A DNA stretch of 64,000 bases from Rhinopithecus roxellana (GCF_007565055.1 NC_044568.1:20638620-20702619), one strand, 5' to 3'; positions 1-13,054 are shown, numbered from the stretch's first letter. The notes: generated from the letters alone by a model not told the origin. Numbers and translations: made by a program.

Positions 1-3000
1 CCCTCCCGGCAGGAGATGCGTCATGAAAACATCTTGAGTGTGTGATGGCAGGAGGGGCCAATGCCCTGCGGTCCACCGCTAGGCGACACGGCAGGATGGA
101 GCCATCTCAGACTTTCACTAGTGGGAGTTCCCACTGGAGTGAGGCGGACCCCACAGGAGAACGGCACGGGAGACTGCAGCCCCTTCTCACCTGACCTCAG
201 CTCCGCGGGACCACCGGCTCCTGCCCCTCTCTGCAGCAGAGGGTCTCACCCAGACGGAACCTCCTAGAACCACCTGCTTCACCATGACCCCCACCCCCTT
301 CTCCACTGTCACACCCTTGCTGGGTTGGACTCTGCCTCCAACCTGTGTTGCGGCTGCATGTGCGATGCCTCATCTCCCCGCAGGGCCAAGGCCCCCCGGT
401 GGCAGCACTCACACCAGACAGGAGAGAGCCGGGGGCGCTCAGGCCAGCAGCATTTGCATCCTGGGGACCAGGTCAGATGCAGGTGTTGGGGTCCCACCTA
501 GATATGATGAGATAAAGTCCGGGCCCTGACCACTATTTTTACAAGCCCTCCAGGCACCTGGAGAGTGTGGAAGGCTCTGAATCCCCGGCGCATCCCAGAC
601 AATGATGTCACATGGCCGGGGAGGGCATCATGTGCCTTAGAACCCACGGTGACTTCAGGGCCTGGGGCTGAGACCCCGCCTAAGGAGGAGTCCTGGATCC
701 TACCCTCCCAGCCGAGGACCGGGGCCAGTCCCCTTAGCAGCACAGGACCTCAGTCTCCCCCTCTGCCAAGTGGAAACAACGGCACCAGGTGCTCTCAGAT
801 TCCGAGTTCCGCATCTCCCGCCCCGTTTTCCAGGAAAACCCACATTCCATCCTCCTCGGCCTTCCCTGCAGAGCTGCTCTCAGGGGAAGGGCCTGGCACT
901 CTGCGGAGGACACAGCAAACCGTTTCTCACTTTGCACGGCCTGACAAGCCCTGCCGGCCGGGGCGGGCGAGGACAGCGCCAGCTGCCCTATAGCTCTCTC
1001 GCATCTCTCGATTTTGACAGTGGCAGGAGCCCGCCCGGGGCCAGTCACTCCTCGGCCCGCGTGGTACGGCCGCTCTCACGCTCCAGTGGAGGGTTGGCCC
1101 CGGGCTGTGGGCGCCTGAGCCAGTTATTCATCAGCTTCACTCTCCAGGGCGGCGGACTGTTCCCTTCTTTTTTTCCAAATTCTAAGTCCATTGAGAAAAC
1201 ACAACTCCAGGCCCTGCAGCCCAGAATGGAGGCTCATCCCCCATCCTCTGATGACCAAAAATACTGTGTAGCCTCCCGCCTCCGAGGGTCACACCAGTGA
1301 GCTCACAAACACACGTGCCTCCCATGCTTCTCACAGCAGGGCTGGGGGAGGATGACACCAATGGAGACGGTGCAACCACAGGCCTGGCCCCACGCCAAGG
1401 CTACTACACGGAGAAGGGAGCCCCGCCCCCCTTCAGTGGGGAACCCAGCCCAGAGAGGGGAGGCGACCGCTCTGGGATGTGCAGCCACAACAGCCCAGGC
1501 TGGATGTAGTCTGCAGGTCTCAGAGGCAAGGGTGAGAAGCCAGTTCCTAGTGCCCATTTGAGGCGTGACACCTCCTCTCTTGGACACTTTAAGTGCCAGT
1601 GACCTGGAGACCACCCAGGCCACACACCCCCACCTGGGCGCACCTGTGCAGCCGTACGCTCTGGCTCCATGGGTGCGCGTGGATGTGCAGGCTGTGCACA
1701 GTGGTGTGGAAGCTGTGAGTGGTGTGCAGAGCCATGTGCGTGGACAGCAGGACACAGGGGGTGAGCCAGTCCCTTTCTCACAAAGGAGCTACACTCCAAG
1801 ACCCCAGTTGTGCGCATGCAGAAGCAGGAACCACCTCCCTCCTCACGGCACCTGCTCGGGCAAAGGGACGGAGTCAGCTCAGACTCCACCAGTGCAGAAG
1901 GCAGGCCCCAACCTGCCAGGGAGCACGGGCTGCTGGGTCTTGAAGGCTGTCGGGGGCGGGTGGGGGGTGGGTTCCGTCAGTTTCACAGCTGCACAGGCCT
2001 GCAAACCCCTCCCTCTCACTCCCTCCACCCGTCTGCCAAGGCTGGCTGGCCAGTGCCCCAAGGGCTGGGGACCCAGGAGGAGCCGCGCCCACCCTGCCCC
2101 GGCTCCTTTACATGGGTAGCAGGTCTCGCCCTCCTGACCCAGCCCCTGGGCTTCGCGCCAGCATGGTGCCCACTTGTACATAGGCATCTCCCCCAACAAT
2201 GCTCCCACAGAGCCCCCGGGACCCCGAAACCCCAGGAAGAGGCTGGATGGCCCAGGAAGGGAGCTACTACCACCTAAGCTTCACAGGCGGTCAGAGATTA
2301 GAAGCCAAGGTCCAGAGAGGCTGACAACTCGCCGTGGGGCAGCTCTGCACCTGCGCTGCCCCAGCCCTGTCCAGGCCACCTTGGCTCCATAACAGGAACC
2401 TGCTTCTCTCAATGTCTAGGGGAATTCGTCTGAAATCTGTCCCAGGTCCCATGTCCCCCCAGTTCTATAGATATCCGCCCAGTGCCAGAGCTATGAAATA
2501 AGCTCAGTCCTGCAGAGCACTGTCTGCTAAGTCCCCGAGCTGCTGAGAACTAATGAACTGATAAACTCATGAACCAATCAGCAGGTCACAAGGGAGCTGC
2601 CACGAGCTTCCTCAATTTCGTGATGCCGCTGTCCCCCAGCCCCCAAAACTGCTTCTTGTCCACTAGGGTCAAAAAAGCAACTACACAAAATACAAAGGGT
2701 CGAAAAATGAAACACAGAGGAAAGAAATTCACCAAAATACCACAGAGAGCGCTCGGCCGATTCATCAGACCAGAGCTAACGCTGCTTTCCCCCTCCTCAG
2801 TATTATTTATTTTCCTGTGGAACAAGTATTACATTTATGATGGAAAAAATAACTACTGATTCTAATTTGTTCTTAAAATCCCAGGTGACTAGTCACACGT
2901 GGGCTCCTGTTTATCTCCCTGCCTGAACATTTCTGGGGGAGCAGGGAGGGGCAAACAAAGCAATTTTGGACCTCAGCGTCAGGTGGTAATTCATGTTTCT

Positions 3001-4270
3001 TTCAGCTTCTTAGAATCAATCTTGATTCCCTCTAAAACAACAGAAGTCACAAGTGACATATTCTGCCAACAAACCACAGCCACCATTTTTGTTTTTCACT
3101 GTAGATCAAGGGTCACTGAAAATCAGAACCAAATGGGCTGAACTTTAATTAGCGACAGGTCAGGAAGGGCTGAGTCGCACCCAAGCTGGGAGCTTTCCTG
3201 GAGGAACACCACGTGTGCCCCGGCTGAGAACACAGAACCATCCAGAAAGATGCAGGGAAACGTCCCCTAGGAAGCCTCCTGCCTGGGCAGCCCATAGCTT
3301 CCCATGCAGCTTCCAGATCCCTGCCCCAAGCCTCTCCGGGCTACCCCAAGGGCCCTCCTCTGGCCCAGGAAAGCAAACGCCGGTGGATAACAAAGGCTCT
3401 GGGTTTTCTGAAACACCTTCCCAAGTCTTGACAAGGCCCTTTAGTAACCTCAGTTACTTTAGAACCCAAATGTCTACCTGTGGGACCCGTGGCTTTCCAC
3501 AGGGGAACGTCCTCCAACCTGCGGCAGGCGGCTCCTGCCGGCCACAGCCTTCCTAGGACCAGCCCCTGGCTCACACACTCACCCACAGGAGCCAGACCCT
3601 GGGTGCCTTCCTCCAGCCCTGAAGGCCCCACCCTGCACCCACTCCTAAAGGTACCCACAAGCCATGTGGACCCCATCCACAGTCACCTCTGAACCCATTC
3701 CTTAGGGCCTGGAGGCCCCACTGGACCCCAAATTCAGTGATTTAGAACAGCGGCTGCCCCAAAGCACCAGGCCTGCATGAGCCCCTTGCCAGGCACCTGC
3801 AATTGGCCTCCCAACTGCTGCCATCTCCCAGGGTCCAGGAAGAATCCAGACCGCAGGTCTGCGTAGCTGAGGCAGCTCCTAGCCGCCTCCTACAGCCCTG
3901 CAGTGCTGGACCTGCCACCCCTACCTGGTGGTGTCCCCCCTCCTAGCCAGCACAGCAGTGCTCCAATGCATCCTACCAACAGAACAGACCACCTTCTTTA
4001 TCCAATATTTTACACTAAACACCACCATACAGAACAAAGAAACACTGCTCGGTTTAAGGAGGCTGTAGGTCTCTGCACCAATCCCGCCCACAGTCACCTC
4101 TGAGAACCTCCAGGGAACCCTAGGGTTCCATGGGGCATAGTTGGAGAAACACCAGCGTAGGCCTCAAACTGGGCCCAGCCCAAGGCCGGGAGCAACGGCA
4201 GGACTGAACAGACTGGGCTCACAAACGCCTTCTGGGCACCAAGAAGGGCCTCACCCCCTCGCCCTCCTAC
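1..4270 (-). other. JPH3: JPH3 intron 2 (partial, 5' part)
   Basis: Sequence following the exon 2 donor on the minus strand. It opens with GTAGGA at 4270-4265 and runs off the left edge, so exon 3 is not in the window. It is mostly single-copy and GC-rich, with no Alu element. A more AT-rich stretch at about 2540-3140 has no obvious repeat identity. No second gene or conserved exon is recognisable; ORFs here are short and have ordinary non-coding composition. Confidence 0.85.
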
Positions 4271-5048
4271 CTGGAAGCCGCGATCTCAGCCTTCTGCTTG
4301 GCGATGGTGGCAGCCCGCTCAGCGGCCTCGACGGCGCGGTCCACCTTCTCGCGGATCTTGCTGGCCCGCAGGGGGATGAGGTTCTTGCGCTTGCCGCTGA
4401 CGAGGATGTTCTGCTTGTACTTGCCCTCCTCCTTGGTGCCGTCCGGGAAGGTCATGCAGCCGTAGCCGTGGCGCCGGTTGCTGGCCCACTCGCCCTCGTA
4501 CTTGAGCCCGTCCGAGCGCTGGCTCACGCCGAAGCCGGAGCGTTTGTCGTTCTTCCACTCGCCCACGTAGGTCTCGGTGGTGGTGGCGTCGATGTCGTCC
4601 TCGATGACCGCCAGCTCGGCCTCGGCCTCGCCCAGGCTGATGGTGGAGTGGATGTCGCTGGCCGTGGAGCTGACGGTGCTCATGCCCGCCTCGCTGCGGA
4701 AGGAGCTCTGCTTGCTGCGCTGGCTGGCCAGGCTGCTCTTGGACTCCGACTTGCGCAGCTTCAGCCCGCTCAGCAGCGAGCGCCGGAACAGCCCCTTCTT
4801 CTTGCTCTTGAGGATCTCGGAGTCACTGTGGGCCACGAGCACGAAGCCCCCGCGGGACACGGCCGGGCTGCCGGCCACCGCCGGAGAGGCGTCGGGATGC
4901 AGCGCCGTGCCGTTGGTGTGCTCGCTGCGCAGGGAGTTGATGGACGTCCTCAGGGGCGAGCGGATGACCGCAGCCATGCCGTACGGGACGCTCTGCCGCA
5001 CGCCATAGCCCTGGCGCATGCCACCGACCCACTGGCCCTGGTAGGTCC
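4271..5048 (-). CDS. JPH3: JPH3 exon 2 (junctophilin-3 residues 128-387)
   Basis: Second coding exon of junctophilin-3, a neuronal protein that bridges the plasma membrane and the ER/SR at junctional membrane complexes. The N-terminal MORN motifs bind plasma-membrane lipid and a C-terminal segment anchors in the ER. Seen here: MORN 6 at about residue 130 (YQGQW), then a Ser/Arg-rich joining region (about 153-287) with basic stretches KSKKKGLFRR and LRKSESKSS. MORN 7 starts at 288 (YVGEW) and MORN 8 at 311 (YEGEW). From about 358 begins the Ala/Glu/Lys-rich start of the alpha-helical region. The acceptor is a pyrimidine run ending CAG at 5051-5049. The donor is CCAG/GTAGGA at 4271/4270. The exon is 778 bp. 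It completes Gly128 with two bases and ends two bases into codon 387 (AG). The family call rests on near-complete agreement with remembered JPH3. No frameshift or stop is seen. The very high GC of the exon produces a long antisense open frame with no meaning. Confidence 0.97.
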
Positions 5049-5157
5049 CTGGGGAGAAAAGGAGCCGGGGTGAGTGCCTAGCGACAGAGAAGAGGGCACA
5101 GCCTGGCCACGGACAGAGTGGAAGCGGCCACAGTCCTGTCTGAGCTTCCTGTTGTTT

Positions 5158-5440
5158 TGCTTTTTTTGAGACAGGTTCTCGCTGTGTTGCCCAGGCTGGA
5201 GTGCAGTGAGGCCATCACAGCTCACTACAGCCAGGAACCCCTGGGCTCAGGCGATCCTCCTGCCTCAGACTCCTGAGCAGCCAGACTACAGGCACGCATC
5301 ACCATGCTCTGCTAATTTTTAAATTATTTGTAGAGATGGGGTCTCATCATGTTGCCCAGGCTGGTTTCTAACTCTTGGGATCAAGTGATCCTCCTGCCTC
5401 AGCCTCCCAAAGTGCTGGGATTACAGGCATAAGCCACACC
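5158..5440 (-). mobile_element. AluJ-type SINE
   Basis: Full-length, heavily diverged reverse-oriented Alu with a poly-T head at 5160-5167, about 110 bp from exon 2 on the intron 1 side. The divergence and 'gggctcaggcgatcctcctg' class bases indicate the old J group. Confidence 0.9.
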
Positions 5441-5989
5441 ATTCCTAGTGTGCTTTCTATCTTGATGAAACCTGGTGAGGTTTGTGTGGAGGCAGACAGA
5501 CCACGGTGCCTTACAACTTCTATCACCAGTGGCTGTTTCTGAACACACCTCCACCCTGCTTCTCATGGCTCGATCTTATTCTCTCTTGGAAACCGGGGAG
5601 AGAGAAGGGAGGCATCAGAGTCAGCAGTGCAGAGTGAGGACCACAGAACCCAGAGTGAACACGGAGCCCCCTGCCATGGGGACAAGGAAATGTGTCCTGG
5701 GTCAGGAGGCCAATGAGTGGCAGCTACAGGGACACAGGTGTGGGTTACACACTAAGCACTGGGGTGGGCTGCTCTGGGAGGCAGTGAGCTCCCCATTGCT
5801 GGAGGTATCCAAGAAGCGTGCGGAAGACCACACACTGGACACACCACAGAAGAGTTTCAAGGGCACAGGGAAGAGGCAGTGGCCCAAGACCTTCAGACAT
5901 AAAGTCAGCAGACGCGATATCCCCAAAAGAAGGGAGGGTGGGGACTGGAGCACCTGCCTGTGCACCTGGGCTCTCAGTAGCACTGTTCC

Positions 5990-6380
5990 CATGACTGGAA
6001 AGGTAAAGGCAACCCACAAGTCCATCACCCGGTAAATGGACAGACGCCATATGGTCCATCCATACAATGGAACATCATTCAGCCTTGAAAAGGTAGAACA
6101 TTCTCACACAGGCTGCAACGTGGATGAATGCCAAAGACATTACACAGAGTGAACTGAGCCGGGCACAAAAGGCCACATACTGGATGATGCCATGTACACG
6201 GGGTCCTTCGAGTAGTCACGCTCAGAGGTGCAAAAAGTAGCGTGGAGGGTGCAGGGGCTGGGGCGGGGCGTGTGGGGTCAGTGTTGAATAGGGACAGAGT
6301 TTTGCAGTGGGATGAGGAGAAAGTCTTGGAGGTAAATAGCGATGCCACGGATGTAATTAATGCCACTGAATTGTATACTT
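5990..6380 (+). mobile_element. L1M 3'-end fossil, first part
   Basis: Diverged match to the old L1M ORF2 tail and 3' UTR: the 'tccatacaatggaacatcattcag' type stretch, 'acacaaaaggccacatac', and 'tgaattgtatacttaaaa'. It is interrupted at 6390 by a young Alu and resumes at 6701-6745 with the A-rich end. Confidence 0.8.
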
Positions 6381-6390
6381 AAAAGTGGCT

Positions 6391-6690
6391 GGCCGGGCAC
6401 GGTGGCTCAAGCCTGTAATCCCAGCACTTTGGGAGGCCGAGACGGGCGGATCACAAGGTCAGGAGATCGAGACCATCCTGGCGAACACGGTGAAACCCCG
6501 TCTCTACTAAAAATACAAAAAACTAGCCGGGCGAGGTGGCGGGCGCCTGTAGTCCCAGGTACTTGGGAGGCTGAGGCAGGAGAATGGCGTAAACCCGGGA
6601 GGCGGAGTTTGCAGTGAGCTGAGACCCCGCCACTGCACTCCAGCCTGGGCGACAGAGCGAGACTCCGTCTCAAAAAAAAAAAAAAAAAAA
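6391..6690 (+). mobile_element. AluY, cercopithecid AluYRa-type, perfect TSD
   Basis: Nearly undiverged Alu with 'ggctcaagcctgtaatccc', 'aaactagccgggcgaggtgg' and 'ggcgtaaacccgggagg', the combination typical of the Old World monkey AluY radiation. It is flanked by the perfect 10-bp target-site duplication aaaagtggct (6381-6390 and 6691-6700) inside an L1M 3' end. It therefore inserted recently on this lineage. Confidence 0.96.
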
Positions 6691-7232
6691 AAAAGTGGCT
6701 AACACGGTACATTTTGTATTTCTCTTACCACAATAAAATAAAAAGGAAACTCGGTCAGCAGACCTGCGCCCATGTCTTGCTTTGTGAGCTGTGACTTCAG
6801 GCAAGTTTCTGGGCCCCGCTGGCCCTCAGTGCCCTCGTCTATAGAGTGGAACCAAGACTCCTCATGCCACAGGTCACCGTGAGGACGACTGGGCCTCAGC
6901 ACGGTGCCCAGTGCGGCAAACCTCAAGCCTCATTTGTCATTCACGCTTCTCATTGCAGCCGGGCACTAACGGAGTGGACGTGCCACCCTGGAAAGGGCTT
7001 TTGTGGGGAGAACAGAGGGTCCTCCACCACTCTTCCAGCTCACGGTAGCACTGGCTGCAGACCAGAGGCCTGGAGGCCGAGCCTTACTGATATGAAGGTT
7101 TTATTCATCCCCTGCTGTTTCCATAAAACATTGGAATTACCTGCCAACATCTCAAAACCAAGAGATTTTACATAAAACTTCAGCTCTCTCATGTCTCCTG
7201 AAAAATGACAACCTGGCCACCCCTGACCTCTC

Positions 7233-7529
7233 TTTTTTTTTTTTTTGAGACAAGAGTCTTGATCTATCGCCCAGGTTGGAGTGCAGTGGCGCGATCTCAG
7301 CTCACTGCGAGCTCTGCCTCCCGGGTTCACACCATTCTCCTGCCTCAGCCTCCCAAGTAGCTGGAACTAACAGGCAGCTGCCATCACGCCTGGCTAATTT
7401 TTTGTATTTTTAGTAGAGATGGGGCTTCACCGTGTTAGCCAGGATGGTCTCAATCTCCTGACCTCGTGATCCACCCGCCTCAGCCTCCCAAAGTGCTGGG
7501 ATTACAGGCATGAGCCACCGTGCCCGGCC
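7233..7529 (-). mobile_element. AluY/S-type SINE
   Basis: Full-length reverse Alu with poly-T head. Low divergence and Y-like 'accgtgttagccaggatgg'. No clean target duplication was found. Confidence 0.93.
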
Positions 7530-9106
7530 CTGCTGGTCACTTTTTAAACAGAGAGGCTGTAGCGGGTGGCAGGTACCACCATCTCTTGGAGCGAAGTAGC
7601 CCTCCACTCCCCACTGCCCCCCACCTTCCCTACCCAGGCCCCCTCTACGCATGCGCCCCTCACCAGAGGGCGGGATTCAAACTAAGTGTGGAATTCAAAG
7701 TCCTGTAGCCCCAAGTGACCTGTCCGTCCCCAGGGTATCCCCACACCCTGCCACCTTCACTCACCACCCCCCAAAGGGTCCTGATCCTCCCAGGCTTTTC
7801 TGTCCAAGGCTCTGTTCACACACTCTCCTCTCTCAGACTCCCACCCTCCAATCTAATCCCATGGGCTCCAAGCCAGCCCCAACCCTCCTCCACAGCACCT
7901 CCAACACCCCAGTCCCCAGGCCCACAGCCCCCATGCCCGGCACCCACGGCATCCTGACTTAGGACAGCAGCTGGGGTCTTAGATGTTCCAGAATGTATCT
8001 TCCAGCTCAACCACATCATGAGCCCCCAGAGGGACTTGCGTTGCAGGCCCCTCATGCCCCACGTGGCACATGGCCCAGCCAGGCAGAGGAGGGGCGTGCA
8101 AGGATCACCAATCAGGCTACAGCCCCAGACAGAGCCCCTGAGGCTGCCTCACTCCAAGAGATGGTGGCACCTGCCACACACTGCAGCTTCTTTGTTGAAA
8201 AGTGATCAGCAACGTGGCCTCTGAGGGCAGCTTCTCCAGGAGCAGAGCCTGAGCTGGGGATCCTGTGAACGTGACTTATTTGGGGCAGGAGAAGGCGGGT
8301 GCCAGGAGAAAGGACATGGCAGCAGGGGACTGGGCTGAGTGAGGTGGTCTCAGCGGGAGGTCAGCTTCAGCCTCGTCCCACTTTCAGGCAAGGGGGTCAG
8401 ACGTTTGTATTCCCACACTGGTCGGTCGTTCTGTAACCCCAAAGCTGCTTGGGGAGGCAGCTAGCCTGGAGGCAAGCCCACTGCCATCAATATCGGAAGT
8501 GACCTCCGACTCCAGTGATGGGGCTCCTGCCCTCCCACCCACTAGGGCATGGCACCTTCCCCAGGAGGCCGAGAGCTCTGCAAGCAGGGATGTAATGTGG
8601 ACCTGACCCCAGGGACCCCATGGCACCGCTGCACACCTTTCCAAAGTGTCAGCCTCAGAGGTCCCAGCACTGGGGGCAGTTGTGGTGGGCACAGGGAGAA
8701 GGCAGAGGGGGCAGCTGACTCAGAACCCCCCAGCACCCCAATGCGAACCACAGTGGGGGGAAACCCTGTGGCTTGCTCCATACCCGAATGCCCTTCCAGG
8801 CTGGGGTTTGTGAGGGGGAAACTGGAACCAGGCTCAGTGGGTCTCAGGGGGTGGCCCTTTACCGAGGCCAGACCCGCCCAGACAGTGGCCTTCCCACGGC
8901 CAGTCTAAGCTGGGCACAGGCTGCATCGCAGGGACCATCACCCCAAGACTGCACCCTCAGCGACTGCCCCTTCCATGTGAGGGCTGTGGACAGGGTTGTC
9001 AGATAAAACACAGGATGCCTGGTAACATCTGAGTTTCAGATGAACAACATGTCGTTCTTTAGGGGACACACTGCATGGGCATACTTATATTTAAAAAGTG
9101 TTTGTG
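7530..9106. other. Single-copy GC-rich intron segment
   Basis: About 1.6 kb with no recognisable repeat or exon. A C/A-rich stretch at 7740-7960 gives overlapping proline/serine-rich open frames that look like composition artefacts. Confidence 0.6.
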
Positions 9107-9411
9107 GGCTGGGTGGGGTGGCTCATGCTTATAATCCCAGCACTTTGGGAGGCCGACACAAGCAGATCACCTGAGGTCAGGAGTTAGAGATCAGGCTGGC
9201 CAACATAGTGAAATCCTGTCTCTACTGAAAATACAAAGCTAGCTAGCCATGGTGATGGGTGCCTATAATCCCAGGTACTCAGGAGGCTGAGGCAGGAAGA
9301 TCACTTGAACCTGTGAGGTGGAGGTTGCAGTGAGCCGAGATCATGCCACTGCACTCCAGCCTGGGCGACAGAGCAAGACTCAGTCTCTAAACAAATAAAT
9401 AACAATAAAAA
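9107..9411 (+). mobile_element. AluS-type SINE
   Basis: Complete Alu with moderate divergence and an A-rich tail broken into aaataaataacaat. Imperfect flanking duplication aaaaagtgtttgtg / aaaaagcatttgttg. Confidence 0.93.
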
Positions 9412-9453
9412 GCATTTGTTGACTACCTGACATGCACATGTAACTGGACGCCT

Positions 9454-9729
9454 ATTTTTTTTTCTTTTTGTCTTTTTGAGACGGAGTCTTGCTCTGTCTC
9501 CAGGCTGGAGTGCAGCAGTGCAATCTCAGCTCACTGCAACCTTTGCCTCCCGGGTTCAAGCGATTCTCCTGCCTCAGCCTCCTGAGTAGCTGGGACTACA
9601 GGCACGCACCACCAGGTCCAGCTAATTTTTTTTGTGTGTTTTTAGTAGAGACAGGGTTTCACCATGTTGGCCAGGATGGTCTCGATCTCTAGACCTCGTG
9701 ATCTGCCTTCCTCGACCTCCCAAAGTGCT
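9454..9729 (-). mobile_element. AluS-type SINE, 5' truncated
   Basis: Reverse Alu that stops at 'cccaaagtgctt' and lacks about 35 bp corresponding to the element's 5' end. Only about 40 bp separates it from the preceding oppositely oriented Alu, so the pair could fold into a hairpin in RNA. Confidence 0.92.
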
Positions 9730-9879
9730 TGTTAAATTGGGCCACCCCTCAGCTGAAAGTCCAGGATGGTGGGCTGCCCCGACAAAGTGGAGGATCACCC
9801 CGGAAAGAGGAGAGGCTCATCCACTCCCTGACATCCCTCCTCCATCAAGGGATGCTCCAGCTTACAGACACAGATGGGA

Positions 9880-10222
9880 ACAAGAGCTGAAAAGTGAAGG
9901 CATCACGAATAAAGTGACGTGGTCCCCCCATACAGTGGAATATTCCTCAGCCCTAAAAAGGAAGGAAAGCTGGGCACCTGCTGCTTCCTGGATGAGCCTT
10001 GAGGCCGTCATGCAGAGTGGAATAAGCCAGGCTCGAAGGGACAAATCCTGTGGGATTCCACTCTCATGGGGTCCCTGGAGTCATCAGATTCATAGACATA
10101 GAAAGTAAAATGGAGGATGCCAGGGGCTGAGAGGGAGGATGACCAGTGAGTATTTAGTGGGACAGAGTTTCGGTTTGGGAAAATGAGAAAGTTCTAAAGA
10201 TGAGGTGATAATGGCACCCACC
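9880..10222 (+). mobile_element. L1M 3'-end fossil
   Basis: Diverged copy of the same L1M tail seen at 5990: 'catacagtggaatattcctcag', 'ccaggggctgagagg', and 'cagagtttcggtttggg'. Confidence 0.78.
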
Positions 10223-10702
10223 TCTAGGTTGAAGTGACACATGAGCTGACGGAGCTCTGGCCATGCCTCCCGGCACGGAGTAACGAGGGCCACGGGAGCC
10301 TTTCCTGCCCCGTGTTTGCAGCTGCACGGTGCTGGGCTTTTGCCCCCCGTGGGAACATAGCTCTGATTTTATAAACGATATAAGGGCTTTGGCTACACGA
10401 AAGCACACGGGCTTCATTCAGTTCTGTCGTGACTGCCTGCATAGCCTGACCTCACCACCCCACAGCAGAGGGCACCAAAGCGCCAGGGACAGACAGCGAG
10501 GGACAGGGCTTCCCGCAGATGGAAGCTCTGCAGGCTGGGCCTCCACACTCACCGCAGTTGCTCCTCTCCCTCCTTCCCTCAAAGCAACATCCACTGTGAT
10601 GGAGCTATTGAGCACACGCACCTGCACCATCAGCTCGGCCACCCCCAGGCCTTTGCATTTATGCTTGATTAAGTAAACAAAAAGTCTGGGCTCAGTTTCT
10701 TG

Positions 10703-11005
10703 TTCTTTTTTCTTTTTTTTTTTGAGATGGAGTCTCGCTCTGTCGCCCAGGCTGGAGTGCAGTGGCCGGATCTCAGCTCACTGCAAGCTCTGCCTCCTGG
10801 GTTTACGCCATTCTCCTGCCTCAGCCTCCCGAGTAGCTGGGACTACAGGCGCCCGCCACCTCGCCCAGCTAATTTTTTGTATTTTTTAGTAGAGACGGGG
10901 TTTCACCGTGTTAGCCAGGATGGTCTTGATCTCTTGACCTCGTGATCCGCCCATCTCAGCCTCCCAAAGTGCTGGGATAACAGGCTTGAGCCATCACGCC
11001 CGGCC
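10703..11005 (-). mobile_element. AluY, cercopithecid AluYRa-type, perfect TSD
   Basis: Low-divergence reverse Alu with monkey-type 'gtggccggatctcagctc' and 'gggtttacgccattctcc'. It has a perfect 16-bp duplication tgggctcagtttcttg at 10687-10702 and 11006-11021. Confidence 0.95.
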
Positions 11006-11021
11006 TGGGCTCAGTTTCTTG

Positions 11022-12469
11022 GCTGTGCCAGTGACACCCTAGTGCTTGGCGGCCACCTGCGGCTGAGGGCAACTGAGCTGGATGGTGCAGATGCAGGACA
11101 CCCCCCACCCCACCCCAGGGCACGTGGTGGAGGCCTCTTCCAAGGTCAAGATCCAAAGCTGTGGGGGGCAAATCCCAGGCGCCAATTCCCAAAGCCTGTT
11201 CCATCGAACCCAACTGGTCACCTGCAGAACAGACGGCTTATGTGCAAAAAGACAGGACCCAGTGCCGGGGGGACAAAGCTGCCCCGCCAGCTGCCCATCC
11301 CTATGGGCCGCCAAGAGGGTCTGTCTCAGTCAGCATGGCCCCCAGAGCTAGATAATGTTCTATCTGCTCCAGATGCCCTGGCCCTGGGGCCCCGGAAGAC
11401 AGCCCAGAGGCAGGTGGGTTGACAGGGTGCCCTGCTTCCTTCCAGACCCTCTCAGGATGGTGTGGCTGCAGGGGATGTCGGTGCTGCCTCCACACACAGG
11501 CACCCCGGCTCTGCTGCCGCCATGTCACCCACCGATGGCCCAAACACGGTGAGATGGAGTCGGAAGACGTGGGTGGACCCCAGGTGAGGACCAAACCCCC
11601 TAAACCTTGCCGGTGAAACACGGACTAGAACCACCACAGACTCGCAGAGAGCAGACGAGATGAGGCCACCAGCAGGTGTCACTCGAGCCGCAGCTGTGTC
11701 CCCGCAGGGCTGTACCCCTCCCTTCCTGTTCTGCCAGGCTGGCGCCGCCTGAGAAGCTGCATTCCTAATGCTCAGGGAGCCCGCTTGGAGATCCACTGGG
11801 ACGGTCACTCAGCACCTGGCCTGCGTGGTCAGCAGCATTGTCTGGGTCCGAAAGCCAGAGCCCTGGGCCAGCACAGCCCCTTGGCGGGCCTTGCCGGTAA
11901 GTGCAGCCAGCAGGCTCTTGCTGTTGCCTGTCTCTCGCCAGGGCCCGCACATCTCACACACTTGTTTTTCCTCCTCTGAAGCCCCACCCGTCAGCTGACA
12001 TTCTTCCCAAAACATTAGTTTCGGAGCCCGGGCTCCCAGCTGGGGAGAGCACAGCCCCCACCCTCAGAGGTGACTCAGAAGTGGCTCCTGTGGGCTTCCC
12101 ATGGCCTCCCCGTTCCCAGCTCCGACACCCCTCTGGCCGGCCCATAGCGATCAGCACCCATCTTTCACTTGAGCCGCTTTGGCTGGGTTTCTGTCCCCTG
12201 TACCCACTCTCTGCCCAAGATGCCCCGGAACAGACCCCTGTCCTTGGAGTCTTCGCCTGTTGTACCCCCTCCAGGACCCTCGCAGCAACCAGGCCCCAGG
12301 CACAGGTCCGATGTGATGGCGAGAGTCCTACGCTGGCCAACAGAGGGCATTCACAAAGCTCCAGGGCTTTCTCCACGGATGGCCCCCATGCCATGTGCCT
12401 GTCCCTCCTGCCTCTCTGCACCTGCTTCGTCCCCGGCTGCAGGGAGCCCCACCTGTTGCATGGCTGTTT
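11022..12469. other. Single-copy GC-rich intron segment
   Basis: About 1.45 kb without recognised repeats. Overlapping ORFs on both strands reflect GC composition. No splice-bounded exon could be supported. Confidence 0.55.
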
Positions 12470-12698
12470 CACAAGCACATCAATTACAAGCTAATCCTAT
12501 GCCGCAAGGTATTCAGGTCACTCCTCCGTTTTCATAGCGAATCTCTGTATGATGTTAAACTTTATCCTTTGGATAAATTCCTAGAAGGAAATTGCTTGAT
12601 CAAAAGCAAGGTTTTGGGGTTATAGTTTTTAAGAAATTACCCTCAGAAAAGACTCTAAGAGAGAATGTCCCCACATTGTTACTACCAACACTAGATAG
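12470..12698 (-). mobile_element. L1 ORF2-tail/3'UTR fossil, reverse
   Basis: Matches the reverse complement of old L1 tails ('ggataaattcctagaagga', 'attgcttgatcaaa'). An Alu interrupts it at 12699 and a remnant continues after 12990. Confidence 0.65.
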
Positions 12699-12990
12699 TT
12701 TTTTATTTTTTGAGATGGAGTCTCATTCTCTTGCCCAGGCTGGAGTGCAGAGGTGTGATCTTGGCTCCGTGCAACCTCCGCCTCCCAGGTACAAGCGATT
12801 CTCCAGTCTCAACCTCCTGAGTAGCTAGGACTACGGGCTCCCGCCACCACACCCAGCTAATCTTTGTATTTTTAGTAGAGACAGGGTTTCACCATGTTGG
12901 CCAGGATGGTCTCAAACTGCCCTCAGGTGATCCACCTGCCTCAGCCTCCCAAAGTGCTGGGATTACAGGTGTGAGCCACCGCGCCTGGCC
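12699..12990 (-). mobile_element. AluS-type SINE
   Basis: Complete reverse Alu of moderate divergence with a short broken poly-T head, inserted in the L1 fossil. Confidence 0.93.
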
Positions 12991-13054
12991 CATCAGTTCA
13001 TTTTTCTTTTTTTTTGTTAATCTTAGCGGAGCTCTGAATAGTTATGTCTGCTGG

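Noticed and set aside
4141..5073. 310-codon forward ORF opposite JPH3 exon 2
   Set aside because: It mirrors a very GC-rich coding exon. Leu/Ala/Asp-rich composition is the expected antisense shadow and crosses both splice sites of JPH3.
6407..6712. Alu-derived ORFs here and at every other Alu
   Set aside because: Peptides such as the SCLSLPSSWDYR type are standard translations of reverse Alu elements.
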